Source: Acidimicrobiaceae bacterium (GTDB taxonomy: Bacteria; Actinomycetota; Acidimicrobiia; Acidimicrobiales; RAAP-2). From it: a stretch of DNA of 64,000 nucleotides. The first letter of the stretch is position 1, and each line of letters begins with the position of its first letter. Positions 8,369 to 17,241 of this stretch are shown here, piece after piece. The DNA is taken from assembly GCA_003153575.1 (NCBI GenBank), contig PLZW01000035.1, positions 1 through 64,000 on the forward strand, given 5' to 3'. Made by a program: the position numbers and the translations under genes. The notes under the pieces are model-generated. The model was not told the origin of the DNA. It searched no databases and was given only the letters and a program-made list of their open reading frames with translations.

Positions 8369-10345
8369 TTGAGTCCGGATCTTTCGGCCGCGAACAACCG
8401 TAAGCGCTGCGAGATACCTCAGTTCTTTGAGAAGTGTGCGACTTCGAAGGAGGTGAGCGAGATCCAGCTCACCGACGGTGCACTTGCTGGTCTATTTGAT
8501 TCGGCTCCGATAGCCATGCTCGTCGTGGACGAGTCCGGGCTGATCGTCTTCTTGAACGCTGAGGCGGAAGAACTGTTCGGATATTCCCGGGAAGCGCTCA
8601 TCGGCAAACCCGTCGAACCGCTCATCTCCATTGGACATCCGGGTGTCCCGACGTCATCGCAAGGGTTGGAGATGCCGGGACGACGACAGAACGGCACTGA
8701 GTTCTCGGCCGCCATCGCATTGGCGACGGTGGCGTCCGATTCCGGACAGCTGATATCGGCCACAATCCGCGACGTCAGTGAGCGGATCGAGGTCGAAGCG
8801 GAGGCGGAGGAGGTCCGCATCGAGGCTGAGGCGGAGCGGGTGAAGGCGGAGCGGGAGAAGACGGTAGCCGAGCGCGTCCGCCTCGAGGCTGAAGCCGACC
8901 GTGTCACAGCTGAGGGAGAGAAGACGGTGGCCGAGCGCGTCCGCCTCGAGGCTGAAGCCGACCGCGTCGCCGCCGAGGGGGAGAAGCGGGAGGCCGAGCG
9001 GGTGCGGCTTGATGCCGAGGCAGACCGCGTCACGGCTGAGGGGGAGAAGTTCGAGGCCGAACGGGTGAGGCTGAAGGTCGAAGCCGAACGGGTCACGGCC
9101 GAAGGGGAGAAGGCAAAGGCCGAGAGCATGCACCTGGAGGCAATTGCCGATCGCAGCCGGCTCGAGGCGCAGCTTCACCAGTCCCAGCGTCTGGAGAGCC
9201 TGGGCCAGCTGGCCGGCGGCGTCGCCCATGACTTCAACAACCTCTTGGCGGTAATTCTCAACTACGCATCCTTTGTCGCGGAGGAACTTTCGATCGCGGC
9301 GTCTGGTCCGACCGGCACCCGTTGGGAGGGTCCGCTCAAGGACGTCGAGCAGATCCAGCTCGCAGCCGAGCGAGCCAGCGTCCTCACGCACCAACTCCTC
9401 TCGTTCGCCCGACGCGAAGTGGTCCAGGCTCGTGCGCTCAGTCTCAACAGCGCGATCACCAGGATGGAACAGATCCTGCGCCGGACCATCGGCGAGCAGA
9501 TCGAGCTCGTCACTGATCTCGCCGGAGGGTTGCCCATGGTCGTGGCTGACCCCGGTCAGATTGAACAGATCGTGCTCAACCTGGCCATCAATGCCCGCGA
9601 CGCAATGCCTGACGGAGGAACCCTGTCGATCGACACGTCGCTGAGGGAAGCGGTCGGTGACGAAGTTGCGGGTACCGACGCTCCCCCCGGTTCCTATGTG
9701 TGCTGCCGGGTGAGTGACAACGGAATCGGCATGTCGACGGAGGTCCGCGATCGCGCCTACGAGCCGTTCTTCACGACGAAGACCGGGGGTGAAGGCTCGG
9801 GTCTCGGTCTGGCCACGGTGTATGGAATCGTCTCGCAATCGGGTGGTTTCACCAGGATCTACTCAGATGAGGGGGTCGGTACGTCGATCACCATTCTCCT
9901 TCCTGCCGCAGTGGAGGACGAGACACCGATCGACCTCGACGAGTCCGAGGTGAGCCTCGTTTCCCTGACCGGACGGGAGACGATCCTGGTGGTCGACGAT
10001 GAAGACGCGCTGCGCGAAGTGACCCGACGAATTCTGACCCGGAATGGCTACACCGTCGTGACCGCATCAAGTGGGGTCCAGGCCATCGAGATCGCCACGT
10101 CGTACGATACGTCGATCGACCTCCTGCTGACCGATGTGATCATGCCATCCATGCAGGGACCGACTGTGGCTATCGAAGTGAGGAAACTGCGCCCTGATAT
10201 CCGGGTGCTCTACATGTCCGGTCACGCGCATCCTGTGTTGGAGGCGGAGTCCGTGCTCGGCACCAACTTTCTCCTGGTGGAGAAGCCGTTCGACCAAGCC
10301 ATGCTCCTCGAGAGTGTGCGCACGATCCTCGAGCGCGATGAGTGA
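8369..10345 (+). CDS. Hybrid sensor histidine kinase (PAS - coiled coil - HK - REC)
   Basis: The 658-residue protein has a TTG start with GGAG upstream. The order is: a PAS domain (about 38-140); a highly charged coiled coil of five 21-residue repeats (about 145-270); a phospho-acceptor H-box AHDFNNLLAVI (about 287); a HATPase domain with N-box NLAINARDAMPDGG and GxGLGLATVYG; and a C-terminal receiver domain beginning ETILVVDDED (about 539) with the phospho-acceptor Asp in LLLTDVIMP. There are no transmembrane helices, so it senses inside the cytoplasm, probably through the PAS. The stop overlaps the start of the REC-EAL gene by 8 bp, so the two are an operon and likely partners. Confidence 0.9.
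   Translation: MSPDLSAANNRKRCEIPQFFEKCATSKEVSEIQLTDGALAGLFDSAPIAMLVVDESGLIVFLNAEAEELFGYSREALIGKPVEPLISIGHPGVPTSSQGLEMPGRRQNGTEFSAAIALATVASDSGQLISATIRDVSERIEVEAEAEEVRIEAEAERVKAEREKTVAERVRLEAEADRVTAEGEKTVAERVRLEAEADRVAAEGEKREAERVRLDAEADRVTAEGEKFEAERVRLKVEAERVTAEGEKAKAESMHLEAIADRSRLEAQLHQSQRLESLGQLAGGVAHDFNNLLAVILNYASFVAEELSIAASGPTGTRWEGPLKDVEQIQLAAERASVLTHQLLSFARREVVQARALSLNSAITRMEQILRRTIGEQIELVTDLAGGLPMVVADPGQIEQIVLNLAINARDAMPDGGTLSIDTSLREAVGDEVAGTDAPPGSYVCCRVSDNGIGMSTEVRDRAYEPFFTTKTGGEGSGLGLATVYGIVSQSGGFTRIYSDEGVGTSITILLPAAVEDETPIDLDESEVSLVSLTGRETILVVDDEDALREVTRRILTRNGYTVVTASSGVQAIEIATSYDTSIDLLLTDVIMPSMQGPTVAIEVRKLRPDIRVLYMSGHAHPVLEAESVLGTNFLLVEKPFDQAMLLESVRTILERDE
8853..9140 (+). repeat. 63-bp in-gene tandem repeat coding for coiled coil
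   Basis: About five successive 63-bp units encode variants of the 21-residue (three-heptad) block AERVRLEAEADRVTAEGEK. The repeats keep frame and vary mostly at single residues. They form the signalling linker between the PAS and the kinase core. Confidence 0.8.
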
Positions 10346-11486
10346 GCATCCCATGATCCGAGTGGTGGTGATCGACGACCACGAGATGATCCTCCAGAGC
10401 CTGGTGCGACTGCTTCGAGACGATCCGATGATCGTCGTCGTCGGCGAGGCACTGGACGCGAGGGCAGGACTGGAGGTCACGGTGAGGGAGCATCCCGACG
10501 TCGTGATCATCGACTACACCCTGCCCGACATGGACGCGCCGGAGGCAATCGAGTTGCTCCGTAAAAAATGCCCTGAGGTCAAGGTCATCACGCTTTCCGG
10601 TTCGGAGCGTCCCGGTGCCTTCTTCGCATCGTTGCGAGCGGGGAGCTCCGCGTGGGTGACCAAAACCCGGGCGATTCAAGAGCTCCGTGACACGGTCCTG
10701 CGCGTCGCCGCAGGACTGCCCGTGAAGAGTGAGGAGATGGCAGCCCTACCTTCGCTCGACCAGCTGGTGGTGCACTATCAACCGGTGGTCGATCTGGCCA
10801 CCACGCGGACAATCGCCTTTGAAGCCCTGGTCCGCTGGCAGCACCCCCGTCGTGGACTGCTCTACCCCGACTCGTTCCTGCCCTTGGCGGAGGCATCCGG
10901 CTTCATCGTGGAGATCGATCAGTGGATCTGGGAACAGGCGATATTCCAACTCATGGAGTGGCAGAGTCAGTTCCCGCGGGAACCGAACATCCGCATGGGC
11001 GTCAATCTGTCGGCCAGCGATCTGTCGGATGCCGAGCCCTTGAAAGGGATAGCTGACATCGTCGCCCGCTCCGGCGCCGACGCCGGAGATCTCATCTTCG
11101 AGATCACTGAATCCGTGCTTCTGGCCGACACCGCGCCCACCATGGACTTCCTCGCCCAGCTCAAGGGCCTCGGTGTCCTGCTGGCACTTGACGATTTCGG
11201 CACCGCGTTCTCATCGCTCTCCTACATACGCCGATTCCCCTTTGATGACCTGAAGCTCGACATCTCGTTCACGTCGGAGCTGCCGCATTCGACCCGTTCG
11301 ATGCTGTTGGTCGAGGAGATCTGCCACCTCGCCCGATCCATGGAGATGACGGTCATCGCCGAAGGCATCGAACGACGGGAGCAGGCTGACGCACTGCGGG
11401 GAATCGGTTGTGACTACGGGCAGGGCTATCTGTACGCCAGGCCACTTTCCGCAGCAGAGTGTGAGAAGCGTCTCGCCGCCGAATAG
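10338..11486 (+). CDS. Response regulator with EAL c-di-GMP phosphodiesterase domain
   Basis: The 382-residue protein starts at the ATG (10338) lying inside the 3' end of the kinase gene (ATGAGTGA overlap). Residues 1-125 are a receiver domain (VVVIDDHEMILQ, acceptor Asp in DYTLPDMD). Residues 130-375 are an EAL domain. Visible catalytic elements are FEALVRW, GVNLSA, FEITES, LALDDFGTAFSS (G to A against the usual GTG), LKLDISF and VIAEGIE, so the enzyme is probably active. It would hydrolyse cyclic di-GMP to pGpG under control of the upstream kinase. No DNA-binding domain is present. Confidence 0.9.
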   Translation: MSEHPMIRVVVIDDHEMILQSLVRLLRDDPMIVVVGEALDARAGLEVTVREHPDVVIIDYTLPDMDAPEAIELLRKKCPEVKVITLSGSERPGAFFASLRAGSSAWVTKTRAIQELRDTVLRVAAGLPVKSEEMAALPSLDQLVVHYQPVVDLATTRTIAFEALVRWQHPRRGLLYPDSFLPLAEASGFIVEIDQWIWEQAIFQLMEWQSQFPREPNIRMGVNLSASDLSDAEPLKGIADIVARSGADAGDLIFEITESVLLADTAPTMDFLAQLKGLGVLLALDDFGTAFSSLSYIRRFPFDDLKLDISFTSELPHSTRSMLLVEEICHLARSMEMTVIAEGIERREQADALRGIGCDYGQGYLYARPLSAAECEKRLAAE

Positions 11487-11566
11487 TTGGTACGCACGAT
11501 CAACCGGGGAGGGCGGATTCTGGCACTCGGTTCACTAGTCAGAGTTCGAGAACCCATCAGGTCCAA

Positions 11567-12085
11567 CTAAGAATTTGAGTCTGCCGCCCATCGCTGTTGC
11601 GTGTGTTCATAGTTCGACAAGCTCCAAAGGAATGCCTTCTCCGGTCGTAGGAGATAAAGCACGTCGAATGACTCGTCATGAGAAGGTAGGTATCGGGCGT
11701 CTTCCGCGGCGTCGTACTTTGAGCTGAGGGCCTCGACAACTCCTGGGGTGTCTCCCGGTAGACCAATGTCGTCGAAGTGGCCGTGGACGATCACCACTTC
11801 CTCTGCACTCTCAAGATGGATCACCGCTCGACTGTCGAGGGCCAGGTTCCTTGCTTTGACAGTGGCCCGCTCGCTGTACATGTAGAGGCAATCGTCCAGA
11901 ACTACACCCCAGACGGGAGTCGCATGAGGTGAGCCGTCCGGGTTCGACGTTCCGAGCCAATAACTGCGCGCGGGAGCCAATCGCGCGGCTATTGCAGACC
12001 AAGTCGGCCCGCATGAAGATCGGTTCCCACCGCGTGATGATCGCACGTAGTTGGACCCGTCGGACGTCTCGCGGGGCCCCATCAC
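11567..12085 (-). CDS. Pyridoxamine 5'-phosphate oxidase-fold protein (PPOX/F420-binding type)
   Basis: The 172-residue split-barrel protein contains ARSYWLGTSNPDGSPHATPVWGVVLDDCLYMYS, whose parts match actinobacterial PPOX-class enzymes. NLALDSRAVIHLES and VVIVHGH follow, and a Trp-rich C-terminus. Such proteins bind FMN or F420 and reduce small substrates or bind haem breakdown products. The N-terminal 30 residues are unlike the family, so the true start may be later. It converges with the REC-EAL gene. Confidence 0.75.
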   Translation of the reverse strand: MMGPRETSDGSNYVRSSRGGNRSSCGPTWSAIAARLAPARSYWLGTSNPDGSPHATPVWGVVLDDCLYMYSERATVKARNLALDSRAVIHLESAEEVVIVHGHFDDIGLPGDTPGVVEALSSKYDAAEDARYLPSHDESFDVLYLLRPEKAFLWSLSNYEHTQQRWAADSNS

Positions 12086-12122
12086 CTATCCCTGCCACCT
12101 CGACCACAAGTGGCCACTGCAG

Positions 12123-12195
12123 TGCCCACGGCAGGATTCGAACCTGCGACGCACGGTTTAGGAAACCGACGCTCTATCCCCTGAGCTACGCGGGC
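12123..12195 (-). tRNA. tRNA-Arg (anticodon CCT)
   Basis: The reverse complement folds as a cloverleaf. The acceptor stem is GCCCGCG/CGTGGGC with one G-T pair, and the D stem is GCTC/GAGC. The anticodon loop TTCCTAA gives CCT, and the T arm is GCAGG-TTCGAAT-CCTGC. The discriminator base is A and the CCA end is not encoded. It lies at the border between a lower-GC region to the left and high-GC backbone to the right. Confidence 0.95.
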
Positions 12196-12719
12196 GGGAG
12201 TGGGCTGGAGTCCGGCGACACGTCGGACGTTGTCCAGGATCCACGGGATGCACGCTACTTGTCGCCGCCGATCGAACGGGAGAGGGTCATTGCATGTCTC
12301 CGGCCGTCGCGCCTCGAGGCCAGACGGACGCATTGCACCAAATTTCCGAGGCGCGGGTCGTGTCGGCATGCACCTGGGCCGCGCCCATCGGGGTTGTGTC
12401 GACCATGTTCCCGAAGGGCAGGCGTCGCCACCTCCGAACGGATCGTCACTCGTCGGGCGTCCCGTGCTCACGCGTCTCCGAACGTCCCTCGTACGAGGGT
12501 CGACCCTCGGAGCGCGGCTCCGGCCTACGGCCAGACCATCGGCTCGTCGATACGCCGGAACAGGTGGCGCCAGGCCCGGAGCCGGGTGGCGGGACCCCGC
12601 GTCACGGGCCTGGCGGCGGCCCCAGTCTACCGGTCGTCAACAACTGTTGACACACTAGTACCACTGACGCCGAGTACCACGGACCCGGAGGCTTCAGTAC
12701 CCTGAAGTCACCGGCGGGA
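12196..12719. other. Intergenic region upstream of tRNA-Arg; palindromes, no gene
   Basis: No frame here looks coding. It holds a perfect 14-bp palindrome CCCTCGTACGAGGG (12486-12499) and the operator-like inverted repeat at 12637-12652. The part next to 12196 should carry the tRNA promoter, but no clear boxes are visible. Confidence 0.5.
12637..12652. promoter_or_regulatory. Inverted repeat GTCAACA-AC-TGTTGAC
   Basis: This is a perfect 7-bp inverted repeat with a 2-bp spacer, a shape common for TetR-type operators. It lies downstream of the HTH gene (stop at 12720) in an otherwise empty region. A regulator role is inferred from symmetry alone. The TetR-family gene at 13176-14012 is the nearest candidate to bind it. 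Confidence 0.3.
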
Positions 12720-13070
12720 TCAGGAGCGCTCGTCACAGCTTCCAGCCAGGATGCGGTGCACCAGCTGGCGCGAGACGCCGAACAGCTCGGCGATCTCGAG
12801 GTCCGTCCGCCCCTGGGCCCGCAGTGATTGTGCGACGCCCATCCGCATGACGAACCGGGCCCGCTCGAAGTCGCCGAGCTGATTGGTCATCGACAAGCTG
12901 CACTGGGCCGAATCGATCGCTCGAAGTGTCCCGTCGAGCGGCCGGTCCCATTCGAGTTCGGCTATCAGCCGCTCGTTCCACTCGACCTGTTCATTGAGCC
13001 GGTCGACGAGTCGATGTACGGCCACGGTGTACTCGAGGACTACCTGGGCCACGTCGCCCGCGCCATCCAT
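12720..13070 (-). CDS. Small helix-turn-helix protein
   Basis: The 116-residue protein has a C-terminal helix-turn-helix (RTDLEIAELFGVSRQLVHRILAG), like the sigma-factor region 4 or resolvase HTH. It is preceded by a helical, acidic N-terminal half rich in Leu, Val and Glu. It lies about 105 bp downstream of, and on the same strand as, the TetR-like gene. No enzyme domain is seen. It is probably a transcription factor; the targets are unknown. Confidence 0.6.
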   Translation of the reverse strand: MDGAGDVAQVVLEYTVAVHRLVDRLNEQVEWNERLIAELEWDRPLDGTLRAIDSAQCSLSMTNQLGDFERARFVMRMGVAQSLRAQGRTDLEIAELFGVSRQLVHRILAGSCDERS

Positions 13071-13175
13071 GTTGACATCGTACGGGCCCGGCCGTCCGGC
13101 CGCCGACCCGACTACCGCTACACGGGTTGCGCCGTCAAATGGGCCCGGCGCCTTGCGGCCCTGCGCCGCCGTCGG

Positions 13176-14012
13176 TCAGGGCGCCACGAAGTCGGGGTCC
13201 GGCTCGAAGAACTGCAGGGCCAGGGCCTCGATCGAGAGGGCGAAGAGCGACCACTCCTGACATTCGCCGCCGGGCCCACTCGGCAGCATCAGGGTCGGCA
13301 TCTCCCGCAGGATGTTGTACCGGAGGATGTCGCCCTCGGACACCGAGGTCGCTGCCAGTACGAACTGCCGCACCGTCCTCGGTTCCCGAACCCGGAGGCC
13401 GAGGAAGGCGATCAACCCGCTGTAGACGCCCGCCCAGAAATCGGTCACCGTGTCGTAGCCCTCGGCCAGGGCGTCGCACATCCGGTTCCGCTGCTCTTCA
13501 TTCGAGCTGGTGGAGGCGATGGCCATCACGCTGATCCACAGCGACCGACTGGTGGACGCGGCCAGAACCTGGCGGTTGGCATCGCCGGCCACGCGGCACA
13601 GTTGCGACATCCCGCGCATGCGTCCTTCGACCGAGCTCCGGTCGATGCCGTCGATTACCGACCGCACGACGTCGAGGGTCCCCTCGATCTCCGGGCGCCC
13701 CTCATCATGGGCGATGGCCACCAGGACGTCCGCCTGGTAGTCGGACTGGTTCTCCCAGATCCGCTTGATGATCGACGCGTTGGTGAGGTGGCGCCCGGTG
13801 TCCCGCTCCACCCGCTCGAAGACGCGCTTGAACGTCAGATTGTTGGACGAGGTCTCGATCCCCTCTTCGTTGACGATGGCGCGACCGGCGTCGACCATGA
13901 GCTGGCGCAACGCCTGTTTCGACTGGCGCTTCTGGCGCCGGCCGGATGCGGCCTGCGCCACCGTTCCACCGCTCCCGCCCACCGGAACCCCGTCCACCGT
14001 TCCATCATGCAC
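13176..14012 (-). CDS. TetR-family transcriptional regulator
   Basis: The protein has 278 residues. After a basic, disordered N-terminus (about 30 residues), the segment ALRQLMVDAGRAIVNEEG...TNASIIKRIWENQSDYQADVL matches a TetR DNA-binding domain with a slightly longer HTH loop than usual. The large C-terminal helical region (about 100-270) would bind a ligand and dimerise. The regulated genes are unknown. A TetR-like operator (12637) and two copies of a 16-bp operator (31352-31389) exist in the window. Confidence 0.75.
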   Translation of the reverse strand: MHDGTVDGVPVGGSGGTVAQAASGRRQKRQSKQALRQLMVDAGRAIVNEEGIETSSNNLTFKRVFERVERDTGRHLTNASIIKRIWENQSDYQADVLVAIAHDEGRPEIEGTLDVVRSVIDGIDRSSVEGRMRGMSQLCRVAGDANRQVLAASTSRSLWISVMAIASTSSNEEQRNRMCDALAEGYDTVTDFWAGVYSGLIAFLGLRVREPRTVRQFVLAATSVSEGDILRYNILREMPTLMLPSGPGGECQEWSLFALSIEALALQFFEPDPDFVAP

Positions 14013-14102
14013 CTTTGGGTCGCAAACGTCTATGGGTCCGGCAGATCGAGGAGATCATTCGGGGTGCCACCTTCTGACCAGGGTGTTTGTCCGGACGGAC
14101 CG

Positions 14103-14762
14103 TCATGGACGGCTCCAGGGCACGGGGACGGTGTCACCCCTCAGGTAGAGGGGATGGGCCGGGTACCCGTCCCGGGTGGCCCGGAGGGCCACGGCGGCCA
14201 CCCCGTGATCGTCCAGCAGCCCGGCCACCTGTTCCCCGCGGGCCAGTTGGCTCCCCCGGGTGCCCCACGCCACCACGACCCGATCGGCCGAGACGGCGGC
14301 GTCGGTGATGGCCCGGTCGTTGCCCGGACCCACGGGATCGTCCGGTAGCGCGAGGACCGCCGGATCCGTCGCCCGGAAGGCGAAGATGTTGGTAACCACC
14401 AGGGTGCCGAATCCCCAGGCCCGGGCGAACCCGACGCACCGGCGGACGGTGGGGTCGAGCTCGTGGGCGTCGGCTGTCGACGGATTGAGCATGAGGAAGT
14501 TGACCCGGGGCAGACCCGGGTCCCAGGTCCGGGTCAGCCGGAACCGGTAGGCCCGGGTGGGGTCGAAGGTGGCCGTGGCCGCTCCGTCGGACCCCGTGCC
14601 TTCCTCGACCAGCCAGTCGTTCGCCGTGGAGGGGATCGACACCACCCGACCGTACCCGTCGGCCCACCCCCCGTCGGGGTCGGATGGCCCTTGGGCGCGG
14701 ACCCCGCCAGGCCCTACCATCGCAGTGTGTCCCCGGCACCGGGCCGGGGTGCGTGCGGGCAC
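14103..14762 (-). CDS. DUF1643 family protein
   Basis: The 219-residue frame contains the DUF1643 hallmarks VNFLMLNPSTADAHELDPTV, RRCVGFARAWGFGTLVVTN, RATDPAVLALPDDPVGPGND and VVAWGTRG. The function of the family is unknown. The first 40 residues are Arg/Gly-rich and not family-like. A GTG start near VVSIPSTANDWL (about 14645) is more likely, and would leave about 150 bp to the divergent gene at 14795. Confidence 0.75.
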   Translation of the reverse strand: MPARTPARCRGHTAMVGPGGVRAQGPSDPDGGWADGYGRVVSIPSTANDWLVEEGTGSDGAATATFDPTRAYRFRLTRTWDPGLPRVNFLMLNPSTADAHELDPTVRRCVGFARAWGFGTLVVTNIFAFRATDPAVLALPDDPVGPGNDRAITDAAVSADRVVVAWGTRGSQLARGEQVAGLLDDHGVAAVALRATRDGYPAHPLYLRGDTVPVPWSRP

Positions 14763-14794
14763 CCGATCCCGACCGACGAGACACTGGAGCGAGC

Positions 14795-15130
14795 ATGAGC
14801 GGACCCGACGACGCCACCGAGATCTACGAGCAGGGCGACGACGCCATCGACGAGGCGTCCCGGCTCGATCCCGAGTTCATGGAGGAGCTCGAGCTCGACC
14901 CGTCGCTCGACCCCAACTTCCAGGCCGACGAGAAGGAGATCGAGGAGGCCGGCGCCGCACTCGACGACCCCGAGCAGATCGCCGTGCTCGACGGTCTCAT
15001 CGACGACCCCGACGGACTGGGTGGTCCCTCACCCAGGACCCGGTCCCGCGAGATCGACCCTGAGGGCTGGGACCTCGACGCCCCCATCGTCCCCGGTGAC
15101 GAGGACGACGAGGAGCCGGCTGGCGACTGA
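14795..15130 (+). CDS. Small acidic protein, unknown function
   Basis: The 111-residue protein starts at ATG 14795 with CTGGAG upstream; the track start at 14684 is too long. It is extremely acidic (many DD, DE and EE pairs, for example DEDDEEPAGD at the end) and without Cys, predicted mostly disordered. No domain is recognised. It ends 3 bp before the convergent Old Yellow Enzyme gene. Confidence 0.65.
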   Translation: MSGPDDATEIYEQGDDAIDEASRLDPEFMEELELDPSLDPNFQADEKEIEEAGAALDDPEQIAVLDGLIDDPDGLGGPSPRTRSREIDPEGWDLDAPIVPGDEDDEEPAGD

Positions 15131-15133
15131 GCC

Positions 15134-16324
15134 TCAGGCGCCCGTGCCGATCTCGGTGCAGCGGGTGCCGCTGTAGATCGAAGGCATGCAGCGGTTGCAG
15201 TGGATGCACGCGCCGTCGACCCGTTCGCCGGCCGCCCACCGTTCGACCAGGTCGGGCTCGCGCAGCAGCGCCCGGGCCATGGCCACGAAGGAGAACCCTT
15301 CGGCCAGCGCCGATTCCACCGTGTCGAGCCGGTTCACGCCGCCGAGCAGGATGAGGGGCAGGTCGAGGGCGTCCAGGAACTGGCGGGCCTGGGCCCGGAA
15401 GTAGCCCTCCTCGAACGGGTACTCCTTCATGAAGCGCTTGCCCACCACCGAGAACCCGAGACGCATGGGCTGGGGCAGGGTGGCGGCGAACTCCTTTCGG
15501 GGGGCGTCGCCCCGGAACAGGTACATCGGGTTGGAGAGCGAACTCCCTCCGGTCAGTTCGAGGGCGTCGAGGTGCCCGTCCGCCTCGAGCATCCGGGCGA
15601 ACTCGATGCTCTCGGGCACGTCGAAGCCGCCCGGTACCCCGTCGGCCATGTTGAGTTTGGCCGTCACCGCCACCGCGTCGCCCGCACCCTCGCGCACCGC
15701 CGCCACCACCTGTCGGGGAAAGCGGGCCCGGCGCTCGAGCGGTCCCCCCCACCCGTCGGAACGTTTGTTGAGCCTCGGGCTCAGAAAAGAGCTGAGCAGG
15801 TAGTTGTGACCGAGGTGGATCTCGATGCAGTCGAATCCGGCCTCCACGGCGGTGGCCGCCCCGGCGCGGTAGTCCTCGGTGATGCGAGCGATCTCGTCGT
15901 CGGTGGCGGCTCGGGTCAAGGCACCCGAGGCGCCGAACCGCCGGCTGGGGGAGAGCGAGGCCACGCGGTTGGACTTGGAGTTGGCCACGGGTCCGGCATG
16001 ACCGATCTGGGCCGAGGCCAGCGCCCCGGCGTCGTGGACGGTCGCCGTCAGCCGGGACAGGCCCTCGAGCGAGCCCGGCCCGAGGAGGATGCAGTGCCGG
16101 TCGGTGCGACCCTCCGGCGACACCGCCAGGTAGGCCACCGTGGTCATGGCCACTCCACCCCGGGCGACCCGCTCATGGAAGGCCACCAGGTCGTCGCTCA
16201 CCAGGCCCCGGGGGGCGGCGCCTTCGAAGGTGGCCGACTTGATGATCCGGTTCTTGAGGGTCAACGGCCCGAGCCGGGCCTCGCCGAAGACCGGCGCGAG
16301 GACGGTGCCCGGTCCGTCGGTCAC
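15134..16324 (-). CDS. NADH:flavin oxidoreductase, Old Yellow Enzyme family
   Basis: The 396-residue protein starts at the GTG at 16324, 4 bases after the CysQ stop; the 643-residue track frame reads through cysQ out of phase. It is an FMN TIM barrel, starting with LGPLTLKNRIIKSATFEG and followed by the substrate/FMN motif EIHLGHNYLLSSFLSPRLNKR. The C-terminal CIHCNRCMPSIYSGTRC can hold a [4Fe-4S] cluster, as in 2-enoate/2,4-dienoyl-CoA reductases. It lacks their second, FAD/NAD domain. It probably reduces an activated alkene; the substrate is unknown. Confidence 0.85.
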   Translation of the reverse strand: MTDGPGTVLAPVFGEARLGPLTLKNRIIKSATFEGAAPRGLVSDDLVAFHERVARGGVAMTTVAYLAVSPEGRTDRHCILLGPGSLEGLSRLTATVHDAGALASAQIGHAGPVANSKSNRVASLSPSRRFGASGALTRAATDDEIARITEDYRAGAATAVEAGFDCIEIHLGHNYLLSSFLSPRLNKRSDGWGGPLERRARFPRQVVAAVREGAGDAVAVTAKLNMADGVPGGFDVPESIEFARMLEADGHLDALELTGGSSLSNPMYLFRGDAPRKEFAATLPQPMRLGFSVVGKRFMKEYPFEEGYFRAQARQFLDALDLPLILLGGVNRLDTVESALAEGFSFVAMARALLREPDLVERWAAGERVDGACIHCNRCMPSIYSGTRCTEIGTGA

Positions 16325-16328
16325 CGGC

Positions 16329-17114
16329 TCACCCGTCCCCGAGGAGCCCGGAGTCGCGCACGGCGGCCAGCACGTCGCCAGCCAGGTCGGGGTGGCACAC
16401 GATGAGGTCGGGCAGCCACGGGTCGGGTCGGGCGTAGCGGAGGGGGGACCCGTCGATGCGGCTGGCGTGGAGGCCGGTGGCCAGCGCCACCGCCACCGGC
16501 GCGCACGAGTCCCACTCGTACTGGCCCCCGGCGTGCACGTACACCTCGGCCTCGCCCCGGACCACCGCGGAGATTTTGGCCCCGGCCGAACCCATGGGCA
16601 CCGTCTCGGCCCCGAGGCGCTCGGCCACGAAGGGCACGAACTCGGGGGGCCGGGTGCGGCTGACCACCAGGCGGGGCACGGCTGGCCTGACGGGCAACGT
16701 GGGCGGGCTCCCGGTGTCCAGCACCAGGTCGAGGCCGGGCAGGGCCACCGCACCGACCCTCGGTGCACCGTCGACGGCCAGGGCCACGTGCACCGCCCAG
16801 TCCGTCCGCCGCTCCGAGTACTCGCGGGTCCCGTCCAGCGGGTCGATGATCCAGACCCGTCCGGCGGCGTCGGCCAGCTCCTCGGCCTGGTCGTCCTCCT
16901 CGGACCGCACCCGATCCTCCGGGAAGCGCTCCGCCAACAGGCCCAACAGCAGCTCGTGGGACCGGCGGTCGCCCTCTGCCCCGAGCGCCTTGCCCTCCAG
17001 GTCACCGCCCTGGAGTTCCCGGAGCACCTGGCCGGCCCGATGGGCCAGCTCGGCGGCCGCCGCATGGTCGTCCGCGCCGTATCGGCCCTGCCCCGCTGTT
17101 TCGCCCTCGGCCAC
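16329..17114 (-). CDS. cysQ: 3'(2'),5'-bisphosphate nucleotidase CysQ-like
   Basis: The 261-residue protein belongs to the Mg-dependent inositol-monophosphatase superfamily. Metal-site motifs are RSEEDD (motif A position), WIIDPLDGTREY (motif B) and YEWDSCAPVAVA (motif C). The closest type is CysQ, which removes PAP formed in sulfate assimilation; an inositol phosphatase role cannot be excluded. It is directly upstream of the OYE-family gene on the same strand. Sulfate-assimilation genes lie elsewhere in the window (54.6-59.4 kb), in line with a PAP-recycling job. Confidence 0.8.
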   Translation of the reverse strand: MAEGETAGQGRYGADDHAAAAELAHRAGQVLRELQGGDLEGKALGAEGDRRSHELLLGLLAERFPEDRVRSEEDDQAEELADAAGRVWIIDPLDGTREYSERRTDWAVHVALAVDGAPRVGAVALPGLDLVLDTGSPPTLPVRPAVPRLVVSRTRPPEFVPFVAERLGAETVPMGSAGAKISAVVRGEAEVYVHAGGQYEWDSCAPVAVALATGLHASRIDGSPLRYARPDPWLPDLIVCHPDLAGDVLAAVRDSGLLGDG

Positions 17115-17241
17115 TGGCTCTCCCCTGTCGCTGTCCGCAGTGCCGGTTCTCGGCCTGGGGGACAGTCTGCACGAACCGGGACCGGGTGCGGGTCACCGGT
17201 CGGCCCACCGCGGCGGCCTGCGTGGCTACGATCCTCCCGTC

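Noticed and set aside
8853-9140. CRISPR-like direct repeats
   Set aside because: Units are adjacent, in frame and coding for a coiled coil; there are no spacers.
12082-12471. 129-residue ORF with VAQGIERRFPKPCVAGSNPAVGT
   Set aside because: This peptide is the well-known false translation of a tRNA; the region holds tRNA-Arg.
12486-12499. Perfect palindrome CCCTCGTACGAGGG
   Set aside because: It stands alone in a gene-free GC-rich region; no link to a promoter or second copy was seen.
12828-14348. 506-residue plus-strand ORF
   Set aside because: Antisense of the HTH and TetR genes; low-complexity shadow without ribosome site.
15134-17065. 643-residue minus-strand ORF
   Set aside because: The N-terminal third is cysQ read out of phase; the OYE gene starts at 16324.
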